A DNA stretch of 29,996 nt from Purshia tridentata (Eukaryota; Streptophyta; Magnoliopsida; Rosales; Rosaceae): the NCBI GenBank assembly GCA_003254885.1, contig QANT01000763.1:1-29996 (forward strand), read 5' to 3'. Positions 11,402 through 22,961 of the stretch are shown here, piece by piece (position 1 is the first letter of the stretch; each line of letters begins with the position of its first letter). The position numbers and the translations under genes were made by a program. The notes beneath the pieces were generated by a model that was given only the letters and a program-made list of their open reading frames with translations, did not search any database and was not told the DNA's origin.

Positions 11402-13227
11402 TTAACTTTTTCACTTGTTCAGGTGGTGGTGTGTATTGGAATCTCCTTGTGTACTCTGTTTTTTCATGTTTATGGGGGTTTCTTTTATTTGCTTCTTGTT
11501 GTTCAATATTTTTTATTACTACTTGCTGTAGTGTAACTCTTAGATTGGTGAAGATATGAGTAATTGTTAGAAGTTTTGCATTTGATGCTCTTGTTGTTTG
11601 TTGAGCATCTCGATTTGGATTAGTAATAGGAATAATATTAAAGATGGGAATGTGAAATCACTGAAATGTGAAATAATTGGAAATGAACTGCCTTCATGCT
11701 TATAGAATCTTTTGTCACAATTTTGGACCTGATTATTATCTTCGCTCACACTTTCTGTTCTGACGTTGCCTAATTGAGTTATTGGCAGTCTTGGTTCTGG
11801 ATACTTTGTGAGGAGAGTGAACTAACAATCTAACATAGTTAAAATGGTTCTCTTTCAACTATCTTTGCAAGGGCATGTTAAGATTAGCAAGCATCTGGAT
11901 GAAAATGCTCTAGCTTGGACATATATACATACTTTATACATAAAGTAGGGGGATAAATGACTGGAAATGCATGAAATTTCTTATACATAAATGATTTGAA
12001 ATGCATGAAATCTCTTAAACATTCAAAGAATAATTGTGTAAACCTGGAGAATAGTCAAGAGGATAGCTTGCCTCTCGTTACACCAGCCACCAGGAACTTC
12101 AAAAGCTAGAGAAATATGTGCTTCCTGGCTCACAAGAAGTAAAGCAGATAAGCATGTTAGCAATAAAATAATTTATAAGAAACTTTTTTATAAATGAATT
12201 CAGAGGGAAGTAATCGGTTTGACAGCGATACTCCCCACCAACATATGTAGATATTAGCTGGCTAGGGTGGGGCACACTTGGTAAGTCCAAGAGTAGTGAT
12301 TTGGCAATATGTAAAATCATTTGATATGGCTGAGTGAAACTGTTGTCTTGTAAGAGTTCATGACGCACACTTGGATGGTTTAATAAGCTTTCTGTTTCTA
12401 TTTTTGAAAAATCAACACAAAAGCATATGGCTCTTCGTTTAATCAGAACAGAATGTAAAAGCTGTTAAATGTTACAAATGAACAGTTTATGCATAGCAAG
12501 CCTAAATCTTTCAGCAACTGTGGTATGATTTTTGTTGCAACCCTTAGTTGGGTATTGTTAACTTAATCATGTATTTAGGTGTCTTCTCCTTTTATGTTGA
12601 TGGCACAAGTTCTAAGAGGGTGGGTTTGATTGAATTGTAAAAGCTTCCCCATTGTAACGGAAGCAAACATCTGTATCTGCCAGTAGATGTGTAGGTTTGC
12701 AATATAGATACTTTATCATCTCAATGGAACACGTGCGCTTAATGCTTGGATAACTCTATGACATCAACTAAGCATCTCAGTTCATCGGTTAGTGAAAATC
12801 CAGATGATATGGGTGAGCAAACTGGTGTCTTGTAAGACTTCATGACATTTGGTATGTACTTTCAACATCATTGATTGATATGATAAAAGTGGGGTTTCTG
12901 AATCTTTTTATTTCGTTTCTGTATGGTTTGCTTGAATCCAAAGAGCAAAGTAGAGGAGGAAAAATAAAACATGCTGTGTCAATGAAAGATGACCCATAGA
13001 TAGAATTAATGTAATCATCATAACAATCTTTCTACAGATCGAGTATATAATTTTGTATATATGTCAGTCATGGGTGTATGACTGTTCTGACTTATTTATA
13101 CAAACTGGCTTTACAAAACAAAATGATGAACTGGGGAAAAATGAAGGAATGTTACACCAATTAAATTAACATGTATGAAGAAACTACAATAAATGAAGCA
13201 CAATCAGGTGCAACAATTTCCAGTACC
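11402..13227. other. Intergenic region between convergent isomerase and EGF-like genes, with local duplications
   Basis: The start of this 1.8-kb stretch is the 3' UTR of the isomerase gene. The rest has no recognisable exon. It carries an imperfect 34-bp tandem repeat (11953-12020) and a diverged pair of about 43-bp segments roughly 480 bp apart (12322-12364 and 12805-12846), so it has been shaped by small local duplications. Confidence 0.6.
11953..12020. repeat. 34-bp imperfect tandem repeat, two copies
   Basis: Copy 1 (11953-11986) and copy 2 (11987-12020) are adjacent. Both begin ataaatga and share gaaatgcatgaaat followed by tctta; four positions differ. They lie downstream of the isomerase 3' end and no coding role is seen. 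Confidence 0.85.
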
Positions 13228-14818
13228 CTACTTCCACATAATCATACCCACAGACACCATCACTATGGTCATTAACTGGAACTTTCCTGGAAGAAACGAG
13301 ATAGCTGCAAAACAAGAGGAAAGGAGAAAACCATCAGTATGCATGTTTGCTTCTTTGAAATACTGTTTTCTGATTAATAAATTGGATGTTGTCTTGTCTT
13401 AGTAAAATGGCCCTCAAATTAAATCATGCCTTTTTAAAGTCAATTGCGTAGAGATGCATGCTTCTGGAACTTAAAAGTGTCTTGACGAAGTCTTATCCTC
13501 ACCAACCAAGTTTTAAGATGCAAAAGCTAATTTTAAAACCTCTTATTTTTTAGAAAGAGAACATGGGTTTGACCTACCTAAACCTTTAAAATGCTGAAAC
13601 ATGATTTGTAAGACAATACATGAAGACACTATGAAATTTTATTCTAATAAGTCCTGAACAGGGTATTACTGTACCCTGATGGTTGTATCTAGGTGTGGTA
13701 CCTTCTCTAAATCCATTAATTAGTATGTAAGAGTGCCATGTGTTCAGATTAAATTAAAACTGTGATAATGTAAAAACTAATAATAAAGTTAATGCTAAAG
13801 ACAAGTAAAGAGCAGATATTGGTGTTTTCTCGACAGTCAATCTCACCTTGATTACTGTCATTCCCAGAGTCAGTAGTTGAATTTGCAACCTTAATTCCAA
13901 GGCTTGCGCAGTCGGGTTTAAGTGTGCCTGAAAGATTTAAAAAAAAACAAACAAACAAATTTAGAGCTCCTATTAATTTCTTGAACTTCTTGTTATAACC
14001 AAAATACAAGTTCAGTGTTGTTACATTCTTTGTAGCAGGGGAATGCTGAGGTATCAAGAAGATTAGAGGAGCCTGAGTTGCATTCACATACGGGTGTGTA
14101 TGCATATGTTGAATTCCTCACACATTTACCTTCCCCACAGTAAACCCAGTAGCAAGCTGTTAAACCACAGAAAAAACAAGTGATTAGTAAAAGAAGCAAG
14201 TAATTATGACAATTAATAAATATGATGATTGAGGTGATTAATAGTAATTACGATCAAAGGCAGATATGTTGTGTGGAACTTCTTTGTCAGGAACTGTTGG
14301 GGGTGCCTGGCAATTATCGTAGTCCAGTGTACCTACAAAGCCATGATAAATTGAAAAAGAAGAGTAAAGAAGGAAGGTCCTGTACAGAGAATTCTGAAAA
14401 TATAAGCAAAATTGGAAGTGTTATTTTGAGAGGGAGAGATTAAGAAGTTACAGTTGGGAATGACACAAGGGAGAAACTTGAAGTCATCATCGCCATCACG
14501 GGTTCGTTTCCAACCAGCTTCACAGTCGCAGGTGAAGGCTAATGGTTCGTTTATATCAAATTTGCAGGTTCCTCTTCCACACTCCACTTCTTTACAAACT
14601 TCACCTGTAATTCGAAGGTACCCAACATCAACAAGATATAAAAGAAAGAAAGGTACAAACTTAATGTTTACATATGTTGTGTGTTTCAGAGAGAGGCAGA
14701 GGATGAACTACTTACTGCCAATAGCAGGAGATAGATTATCCCAGTCCACAGCAAAAGCAGTCATGGGTAGCAGTACCACAAGCACAGATAAAAAGGCCAT
14801 GGTGTTAGAGAAAGCCAT
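13228..14818 (-). CDS. Secreted EGF-like cysteine-rich protein with C-terminal membrane or GPI-type tail
   Basis: Exons in transcription order: 14818-14716, 14604-14452, 14332-14252, 14156-14025, 13927-13847, 13304-13228. Phase is kept at all junctions, giving 208 aa. The N-terminus is a signal peptide (MAFLSVLVVLLPMTAFA), with Met1 and Met7 both possible starts. Two EGF-like units follow: C43-x4-C48-x11-C60-x-C62-x18-C81, and C119-x4-C124-x11-C136-x-C138 ending at C153. Extra cysteines lie at 38, 86, 93, 114, 157 and 163. Sequons NIS (107), NST (127) and NST (172) suggest N-glycosylation. A Ser/Thr/Asp/Asn-rich stretch precedes a hydrophobic tail (FQLMTIVMVSVGMIMWK), as in GPI-anchored or tail-anchored surface proteins. 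It resembles small plant proteins loosely annotated as notch-like or EGF-domain proteins; there is no kinase domain, so it is not a wall-associated kinase. Ligand and role are unknown. Confidence 0.85.
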
Positions 14819-14832
14819 TTGTTTCAGTCTTT

Positions 14833-14833
<1 letters not shown>

Positions 14834-14872
<39 letters not shown>
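14834..14872. repeat. (AG)n microsatellite in the leader of the EGF-like gene
   Basis: About 19 uninterrupted AG units lie just upstream of the start codon, so the transcript would carry a (CT)n tract in its 5' UTR. The length is likely polymorphic between individuals. Confidence 0.95.
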
Positions 14873-14876
<4 letters not shown>

Positions 14877-14930
14877 ATCTGATGCTAGAGAATAGGTGAA
14901 GCTGGTGTTGTGTCTCTAAAGCTCTTGGGC

Positions 14931-14948
14931 TCTATATATATATATAAA
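14931..14948 (-). promoter_or_regulatory. Candidate TATA box of the EGF-like gene
   Basis: On the minus strand, the sequence ctttatatatatatatagag lies about 115 bases upstream of the ATG, a spacing that fits a leader of 80-90 bases containing the CT tract. The assignment rests on position and composition only. Confidence 0.5.
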
Positions 14949-16539
14949 GGTTGAAAGGTTTCGAAGATGTCTTAGTACCCAAACAAAGAAGAAGAATATG
15001 TATAATAAGATCAACACGCTTAGGAGGTTAATGTAAAGACTGAAATTTGAGAAGCTTTCTAAGTAGAAGAAGCTTCATCTTGAGTTTAATAAACGTGACG
15101 GGCGTACTTGTTGTTGTGTCATTGCCATTTGTTCACGCAAGTTATATTTAGAAATGGGATTTTATTGGGTCCACCAAGGTTGCCAAAGTCAACAACATGC
15201 TACTAGAAGAACATTTCTAATTTTCTAAGAATTTGTTTTGAAATTTATGAAGATGATTAGGTCCAATCCAATGTAATATTTGGATTTGAAAATTAATTAA
15301 AAAGTTTCTTTGTCGCCTTTTGCCAAATTCCTAAGGGTATGCTACCACATCCCACATGGTGCGCAAAATTCAAAATAGAAGAGGTTCTAGAATAGTGACA
15401 AAAGCTTAGGATAGCCCTTAATTCAGCTTCCAAGGTCAACCTTTTCAACCTTAGTGAGCCGTCTTAACTAAACAATGGCCACAAAATAAAGAGGTAGCCG
15501 ATAAGGCCAATAATTTAGGAAGAATATGTATCAAATTAAGACCAACATATTAAAATATCAAAAGGGCTTATTCTCATATGTAGAATGGACATTAAATTTA
15601 CAATAAAGTACAAATTTCTCCATGTTTCTGAAAATAGAAAGGGTATATTACATGTCCTTCCTATTTAGATGTGACGTCTGCATAACTTTTCTCATTTGGA
15701 GTAGGTATGTGGTTGAAAATAATGATATAGCTAGCAAAGACATTTGAATTAGTATAAGTAGTAATTAATCACATTTCACATCCCTAATTAATTTTCTAAC
15801 CAACTTTAGTTACATTCACGATCATGGCATTAAACATGCAGAAGATAATCAATTTTGTCTAAGAAGGTTGGCCAATAATTCTAAGAAGATGTCATGTCGT
15901 ACGTGGTTCCTTTGGTGTGTTAATCAAATAATCTTCATTATTAAATCACAGCAAAAGGAAACAATGAGAAGAAGACGGAAATGAAAGTCAAACCCACATA
16001 AACTAAGAGCCAAAAACATAGTTTATTTGCCTGATCAATATTCGAATCAATGTTTTGAAATAGAGTAGTTATAACTTATATGTATGCCCATGCATCGTTT
16101 TCTTATTTATACAAAAATAACACTTATCTGGGTGGAGCTAGCATTAAAAGAATACCAACCTAACCCGATTAGTTAGCATATATGCCAATGGCATGACCAA
16201 GGCCACAGTTTATAATGATTTTTAATTTTCTGGCTAAGCTAGCTATATAAAACAATAATATGTGCAAGCATGGATATTATGGTTATTGTTTCGAAGTGGG
16301 GAGACAGAAAATTAAATCTTATTAACTATAAACCTAACCTAACATTAATTAGGTATTAAACAAACAAGGACTTCTGATTGTATATAGAGCTAGCTTGGGC
16401 TAGTTTTGTTGTCTTGTGGGCCCATATGTGATTTTAATGAATTCACGTCACCTAAGCCCAAATACAGCCCACACATAGTCAAGCCCTAAGCCCAACACCC
16501 TTTCAATAATTTTCATATGCTCAAACGGTCCAACCAACC
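14949..16539. other. Intergenic region, no gene recognised
   Basis: About 1.6 kb of AT-rich DNA lies upstream of two divergent genes (EGF-like on the minus strand, the basic mitochondrial-type protein on the plus strand). No open frame with splice-site support or protein-like composition was found on either strand, and no obvious transposon ends. Confidence 0.55.
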
Positions 16540-17641
16540 CTTCTCGTCTCCGTCGATTTTATTTTCTCAGTCCTTAGTTTCAGTTCCTCACTAGTCTGTA
16601 GTTAGTCGGTCATCAGCAAAATCGTACCAAATCTAATGAGCTTATTGCGGTTCAGTTGAGCTAATAGGTATGTTTCTCAGCGTATATATCTATGTAATTT
16701 TCACTTGAATGCTTCTATGTGTCAAAATTTTTTTGATCGATTTGTTTCTCTGTTTTCCTTTGTCGCGTTTCTGAACATTGGTTCTCTCTCAGCATGAAAA
16801 TTTAATGGGTAATATTTCAAATATCCATTTTCTTTGGAAACTGATAAGATTCTTCTATTTCTCCTTTAGCATTCTGTGTAATTTGAGGTACACATTGTTT
16901 TAGTTAGGTTTCCTTCTCAGGTTAGATTTTGTTTTTTGGGGATTTATTGAAAGTTTATTCTCAGGATCGTAATTATATTTATACCAGAACTATGGGTAAT
17001 GCTGTGAGCGTTTGACAAAAGTAAGAAGACTGGGGATGCTCCCGGTTCATCCCCTCCCTAAAGATTTCTGGTTCCCCCCTTGTAATTTACTGTGATTTTA
17101 TTTAGAGAATTAGAATAGGGGAAAAAGGAAGTGTGACTTTGAATGCTTGGTTAGATTTTACTGTGATTTTGCACCTGGAAATGAATTCCTAGCTTTACGG
17201 TTTAAGCTAATAGAAGTAGTTGTAACTGTATCTTATGTGGTGGTTTCCCTAATACAAGGTCTGCTGAAATTGGATCCCAAGTTTTGTATCTTGCTGCTAA
17301 AGTGATAGAATTTGAATATAATATTGCAACTTAGAATCCACAAATGGGTTTTTTAAAAACTAATGCTTTTTTTTTTTCCTTCTTCTCACGAATGCTAGTT
17401 TCTGAAATTTGGTAATATTATGGGACTTTACTTCAAATCCAATTAAAAATTTTTTCAGATCCTATGAATATGAGTATTTGGATACAAGGCTTAGTTGAGT
17501 TGAGATAATGGCACTTTTAGTTTCAACTTTTTTGGCTGCAATACTAGTTTTGCATTTGGGCTGGTGGATGATGTGATTTTAATACATGTGCTAGTACCCT
17601 TGATAACCTATAATCTATTTCTTGGTTTACTGTAATTGCAG
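16540..17641 (+). other. 5' UTR exon and leader intron of the basic mitochondrial-type protein gene
   Basis: The stretch around 16540-16667 has leader character and ends in a good donor (ctaatag|gtatgtttc). The matching acceptor, attgcag at 17635-17641, lies 70 bases before the start codon. This predicts a leader intron of about 970 bases, a frequent feature of plant genes that can enhance expression. The transcription start is not determined. Confidence 0.5.
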
Positions 17642-17711
17642 GCAATTTAAAGTAATTGTACAAGCAAGGCTTTCACTATATTGTGTTGAAGAGCTTCGTG
17701 GGTTTCAGAAG

Positions 17712-18458
17712 ATGATACGAATCTTAAAGATTAGACCCTTGACATCTTCTATTGAGTCTTCTTCAAGCCACCACTTCCTTCAGAGATGCTCTGTAAGTGG
17801 GACTGCCAAGGGTAAATCAAAGACAAAAACTGCAGCACCACTGAAACGGTCTAAGATAACTGTAAAAAAAGGTACTGCAGAATCTGCTCCTAAGGGTGGA
17901 GGAGGGAAAGGATCTCAAAGAGAACGGCTCGAAAAGTTTTATGATCAATGCTTAAATGCCCCCACACCTATTAGGTACTTACCGCCTATACAAAGAAAAC
18001 GTGAAATAGAGCGAGAGAAGTTGGGTCTTATTAGCAAAGACCGACAACGTGAGCTTGATATGATGAAGAAAAATAAGGGAGAATTGGGCATTTCAAAGAA
18101 ACCAACAATTATGGGAACTCCTGGTTTGGATTTGATATCACTAGGTTTGGTTGATGAGGAGAAGATACCAAAATATGAACTGACTGTTGAAGATGGTCGG
18201 AGGCTTGCAAAGGAGTATAGTAGGGTTTTGATGAGGCGTCACCGAGCAAGGCAGGCAGCAGAGTCAACACTGTTGCGGTTGAAGAAGGAGGCGATTGAGG
18301 CATTGCCTGAACATTTGAAGGCCGCAGCGATGGTGCCGGATCTGACTCCATTCCCAGCAAATCGGTTCATGGCAACTCTGACTCCTCCAATTGAAGGTTA
18401 TATTGAGAAGGTTAAGGAAGCTGCAAGGAAGAGCAGTGAGAAGGGGAAGCTCAGATGA
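17712..18458 (+). CDS. Basic, probably mitochondrial protein of unknown function
   Basis: This single coding exon gives 248 aa. The N-terminus (MIRILKIRPLTSSIESSSSH) is rich in Arg, Lys and Ser with no acids before residue 15, like a mitochondrial presequence. A Lys/Gly-rich segment follows (about 30-70), then a conserved-looking core around LEKFYDQCLNAPTPIRYLPP (73-92) and long charged, probably helical stretches (KREIEREKLGLISKDRQRE; LAKEYSRVLMRRHRARQAAE). High basic charge plus a presequence suggests a mitochondrial ribosomal or RNA-binding protein, but no named domain is recognised and no catalytic motif is seen. An upstream in-frame frame opening lies within the leader intron, so ATG 17712 is preferred. 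A possible 3' UTR intron follows (donor at 18465, acceptor ending 18802), only a few bases after the stop. Confidence 0.8.
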   Translation: MIRILKIRPLTSSIESSSSHHFLQRCSVSGTAKGKSKTKTAAPLKRSKITVKKGTAESAPKGGGGKGSQRERLEKFYDQCLNAPTPIRYLPPIQRKREIEREKLGLISKDRQRELDMMKKNKGELGISKKPTIMGTPGLDLISLGLVDEEKIPKYELTVEDGRRLAKEYSRVLMRRHRARQAAESTLLRLKKEAIEALPEHLKAAAMVPDLTPFPANRFMATLTPPIEGYIEKVKEAARKSSEKGKLR

Positions 18459-19295
18459 TCTAAGGTTGATTTTATTTTTGCTCCTTAGTATCTTAATTTC
18501 CCTGCTATTTATTTATTTTAATAGTTCTTAAATGATAACTATTTTATTTAAAGATTTTATTGATATATTGGGCGTCTAGCTTTGAAATAGTTCAAATTGA
18601 ATGTCTACTGGGTCTTCCAGGATGGGAAATGATTACTTTGGTGTGCACCAAAAACAATCTGCTGTTGCTATATGAGCTTAAAACATAACATTTTAGAAAG
18701 AAAATTCATGTGACATTATTAGATTCCATGCCCCTTCTTGGCTTGATTTGCTGGTTTTAATCTTGTCATGTTTGATATAATTTCATGTTTCTTCTTATGC
18801 AGATGGGAATTAAGCTTGCGGGTAGGATATCCTTACTTGTTGGACAACTGATCAATTCTGAAGTTAGAAGTGAGCTAATATTTGAGTTCAGGGAATCAGC
18901 ACATTTATGACGAAGTGATGAAATAGTGTTGTTGAATTAGATCTTGTGCTTGTGTTTTGGTTAATAGCTATAATATGCTTGAATGCTTTTGATAATTCGA
19001 TGTGGGTTAAATTTAGTATTTTTGACCAATTGTTGAATCTTACATGTTTGCATGGTTCATGAATATTTGTGTTCTCTTAACTAAATTTCCTCGGGATCTA
19101 ACCAGTCTTTCAAGGAGAATCACTGATGTTCATAACTATATCACTACTAAGATGTTCATAACTATATCACTACTAAGTACACCATAATGGTCAGGCCATA
19201 GAAATTTGGCAGCTAACTTAACTAAATGAGGATTGGTACGTTATGAATTCGCCAAGTTTTTAATCTACGGGAAAAAAAATAAAAAAAGTATTTAC
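18459..19295. other. 3' flank of the preceding gene, with a 26-bp tandem repeat
   Basis: The first 400-500 bases are likely 3' UTR, possibly spliced (18465-18802). A perfect tandem duplication of 26 bp lies at 19125-19150 and 19151-19176 (gatgttcataactatatcac...). No other gene was seen on either strand before the orphan exon that follows. Confidence 0.6.
19125..19176. repeat. Perfect 26-bp tandem duplication
   Basis: Two identical adjacent 26-bp copies begin gatgttcataactatatcac. No mismatch was found, so the duplication is recent or is an assembly feature. Confidence 0.9.
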
Positions 19296-19562
19296 CCCAA
19301 GATCTATTTTTTGGTTCTTAATGTCAGAAAGCCGCTTTGGAAAGTGATGAATATAACTTTTGCCGGCATGGGGGCAGAAGTTTGTGGACAAGGCTTCATA
19401 ACCAAGTGATCCATAAGGTTGAAAACTGAAAATAAAAAAAGAAGTTGGAATAAATAAACAATTGAGCAGTTGTTTGATAAAGAATGAGAATATAAGGACA
19501 TGCGATGCACCAAGATAAAATACTTACTGCTGTTACCACTTGAACATTGCCTTCTATAAGTC
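19296..19562 (-). pseudogene. Orphan coding-like exon(s) of an unidentified gene, probable relic
   Basis: On the minus strand, 19425-19296 is framed by a good acceptor (ttattttcag) and a donor (gtaaat). One frame reads straight through 43 codons with protein-like content (QPYGSLGYEALSTNF, then CPHAGKSYIHHFPKRLSDIK). Upstream, 19562-19528 is also framed by acceptor and donor (gtaagt) and reads LIEGNVQVVTA. The two frames cannot be joined in phase with these sites, and no start, stop or further exon was found nearby. The simplest reading is a gene fragment or decayed pseudogene; a real gene with missed exons cannot be excluded. I do not recognise the family. Confidence 0.35.
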
Positions 19563-19981
19563 CTAAACAAACAAAATTTTTAGCTGTTGAAAAGTTTCCA
19601 CGTAAGGGGGAGGATCTTTAATTTGCTGATGTTTTATGAGCTATGTGACTTGTGAGGGTGGCAAATGGCTTAATCTGGGAAACCTCTGCAGGCCATACTC
19701 ATTAAATAATGGCACCACTTGACCACACCATATAAGAACTTGAGAGAAAAAGCCATGCATGCTAATTACTATATTAATTTTTCATTAATATATAGTATCA
19801 TTACCATACAGAGTCAACTAAGATTAAGTAGCAATTTAATTTGTTTAATAAAAAATTATCATAGTCATACTATTACTCCTCTATTAAAAATTAAGGGGTC
19901 TAACTCTGTATTTTGTTTGTGTTATACAACTATATATCATGACTATCAGTATCAGAATGCCTCTCTCTTTTTAGTCGGCAG

Positions 19982-19991
19982 CCTATAAATT
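19982..19991 (+). promoter_or_regulatory. Candidate TATA box of the IQD gene
   Basis: The sequence cctataaatt lies about 35-40 bases before the start codon, which would leave a very short leader. Assigned by motif and position only; a start further upstream is also possible. Confidence 0.3.
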
Positions 19992-20022
19992 AGAACGAGA
20001 CTTTAATTACTAACAATTAAAG

Positions 20023-21636
20023 ATGGGAAAGGCAAGCAAATGGATTATAAACTTTTTGATAGGAAAGCATGAAAGGAAGAAAGAAAATGTTTTGAATGAG
20101 AAATCTGAGTCTTTTACTAGCATTACCAAGCCTGCAGGGACACCAAGAGTTAAGCGCAGATGGAGCTTTGGAAAATCAGCAGGAAAAGAGGCATCCCACA
20201 AGTTTTCCAAATCTGTTGATTATATTGACACCACCAAGTTGCCATTGAAGGCTCAGCAGATTAATCATGCCATGCCATTGTCAAGAGATGTTGAAAATGC
20301 TGCTGCCACAAGGATTCAAGCTTCTTTTCGTTCTCATTTGGTACAAATTTATTTCCATCCAAACTTTAAGATTCTTGTTCTTGATTAACAACTGAGCAAT
20401 TCCCATTTGCAAATATTTCAGATTTGTTGCTCATAGCAAGATGGGACAGTCTAAGTTAATATATATTCATGATCATTTTCTGGTGTTGTTTCAGGCAAGG
20501 AAGGCTTTGCATGCCTTGAGGGGACTGGTCAAGTTACAAGCACTCATAAGAGGTCACATAGTGAGGAAACAAACAAATGACACTGTGAGGCGCATGCATG
20601 CTTTAATGGCAATCCAGGTTAGAGCTCGGTTTCAGAGAATTCAGATGGCAGAGGCAGCACATGTAGTTACTAAAAAGCAGTCATCCATTCAAAGAGGTTT
20701 CACTCATGACAATGGGGTGCATAGAGTAAGCCTCCTCCTTTAATCTGAAACATTTTCCTATAATATATTTATCTGTGCCAGTTTCTAAGATGGGAAATGG
20801 TCTTAGAATTTAAGTTCCATTGTTTCTTTTCATCGTTTGGTTGTTGGGAAGACTTATTTACCTAGTCAAGCTTTCAATGCTAACTTGCAATATGGCCTTA
20901 TTTATATATGCAGAAGACAATGGATTTGAATCCCAATGAAACACAAAGAGTTTCCAAAAGCCCAAGTGGCTACTTTAATCATTCACAAACTGGGAGGATT
21001 GAGCATGGCTGCACAAAATTTTATTCTGAACGTCTGTCCATCTCAAAACGACATAAATACGAGGAATCCCCATTCACAACTGCAGAAAATAGTCCCCAGA
21101 TAGTTCTGGCTGCATCAAAACCAAAACCAACAGAACCCTCTTTCCCTTTTCAACAGCATGATTGTGTAGACCCCCTGTGTTATGACTACACATTCATGCC
21201 AAATTACATGGCCAACACACAATCTTCAAAGGCAAAAGTCAGGTCACAGAGTGAGCCAAAGCAAAGGCCTGAAGGGAGCATGAAGCATAAAATCAAGCAT
21301 ACAGAATTGGTAGATGCAACACATGTTTCTATGGAAGAAGATCAAGTTCTGAAACGTTCGTCCTCACAGTTCAAACCCAATGGTCTTAATAACCATGACC
21401 CCAGCTGGTTTGTTAAGCTCTACAGGTCAAGAAGATTGTTTGAGGACAGCAAGCGTGCTTCGGTTACACCAAGTACCAGTCATCCCAACTATACTGAATC
21501 TCTTGATGCATATGAGGTAAAAATTGTACTCTTTTAACTTTAGTGCATTGCACAGGTTTATTGCTGCCTATTTCATTTCATAGTTGTCTAATATCATTGA
21601 ATTATGTGATTGCAGCCCCATGTGATTCTGTACTAA
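20023..21636 (+). CDS. IQ67-domain (IQD) calmodulin-binding protein
   Basis: IQD proteins bind calmodulin or CML calcium sensors and act as plant scaffolds on microtubules, at the plasma membrane or in the nucleus. Exons: 20023-20340, 20495-20725, 20914-21516, 21616-21636, in phase, 390 aa. The N-terminus [16 protein letters not shown] is typical. The IQ67 region (about 95-156) shows three IQ motifs: around [31 protein letters not shown] and [13 protein letters not shown]. The first intron is phase 0 and splits the first IQ motif, a hallmark of the family. A DUF4005-like conserved stretch ([20 protein letters not shown]) lies near 279-298. The protein is very basic. The last coding exon has only six codons plus the stop (PHVILY); alternatively the intron is retained, giving a tail of about eight residues after YE. 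The exact IQD member is not assigned. Confidence 0.92.
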
Positions 21637-22961
21637 TAGCTCCTCCCTCAGCAACTTTGAGTTGGAAATATAAATGGATGCTGAAGCCTGATGAAGAGTG
21701 AAGAGTTCTTAGTTTCTTACACACCTATATTCCCAAAATTGCTAAAAATCTCAGATTAGTAAATAGTATATGAGTATAGGTTTCGTATGAATCTCATGAA
21801 GCTTAAGTTTGTCAAACAAATGTAGACAATTTGGTTGGGGGGCGAAAGTTTCGAACTCAAAATCTAAATTAGAGCTTTTTGATGAGAACTATTTAGTTCC
21901 AAAATTTAAGTATATCATATGATGCTCATGCATAATACCAACAACTCCACAACCTGCATGTTTCTTAAGTAATTATTCTTTTGATTAATACAGGTTTGAC
22001 CTCACAACTGTATTCATGCATGGTTTGGTTCCGTAAAGCAAAATATATTAATAAACCCAAAAAGCAACAGCTAATAAAGCAGACTGATGGCCACCTTGTG
22101 AGTTGTGATGCCAAATAAACATGCATGGGCTTGTTAGGTATGGTCCGCATGGACTGCTTCAATTATTTTATGAGAAAATTAATAAAGGTCATTCCAACTT
22201 GATACCTACAAGTCCTTTAACCAAAAAATACACTAGCTTCTATAAATATACGTAAAAATTACAATCGGGACTTTCTTTAACTACACATTTTCTTTCTGGT
22301 TTATATGACTACCATTTTTAATCTTCAGTCTTGGATTATCAATGTAATAACTTAAAAAACCATTGGTTATTAGCAATACAAAATAGAGTTAACTAGGTTA
22401 TTAGTAACACAAGATAGACATGAAATTGAAATAGTTTTTTCTACGTGCAAGCTAAATAAATTGCAGCTAGAAATTTAAGTAGTTTGATGTACAAAGTTTT
22501 GAGGGCATTAACATTAAATGACTCTAATAGCAAGACACATTTGCTTCACTTCCAAATATATTCATTGAAGAAATAGTTAATACACCAGAATTGATGGAAG
22601 AGCAACATTTGTTTATAGGAGTAGGAGTTTAGGAGACGGTCTTTACAACTTATAAAAGCAAACAGGCTTCTGCTAAAGCTGTCATATTACAAGCACACAT
22701 TTGCTAGCACAGTGGGCGAGTTTCAAGTCAGGCCAGCATCCATGACATGCCACCGTTTGTCGCCTATCACATGTTGATAATGAGCAACAACAATAAGTAG
22801 CGGAAAATATAAGATTTAAACTGCCATATACTTACCTGAAACAGTTTATGGTCTTTTGAAAACACATTAATGAAGGCGATTCTTACTATTGACATACAAG
22901 GCAGTCAATAACATAAAATAAATATAGAAAAACCAAACAAAATAAATAAAAAGCAAAGGAA
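21637..22961. other. Convergent intergenic region between the IQD gene and the small membrane protein gene
   Basis: Expected to contain the 3' UTRs of both neighbours. No coding sequence was recognised. The segment 22531-22608 shares an exact 18-mer and a 27-mer with three mismatches with 25244-25383, both located downstream of small minus-strand genes. Confidence 0.6.

Noticed and set aside
11567..12368. Two minus-strand frames downstream of the isomerase
   Set aside because: AT-rich composition, no homology recognised, and they overlap tandem and duplicated non-coding segments.
14454..14882. 142-residue plus-strand open frame
   Set aside because: It is antisense to the first exons of the EGF-like gene and ends in the AG microsatellite, giving a repetitive RE tail.
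21840..21900. tRNA-like 'gtttcgaactc' word
   Set aside because: No acceptor stem, D-arm or anticodon arm can be folded around it.
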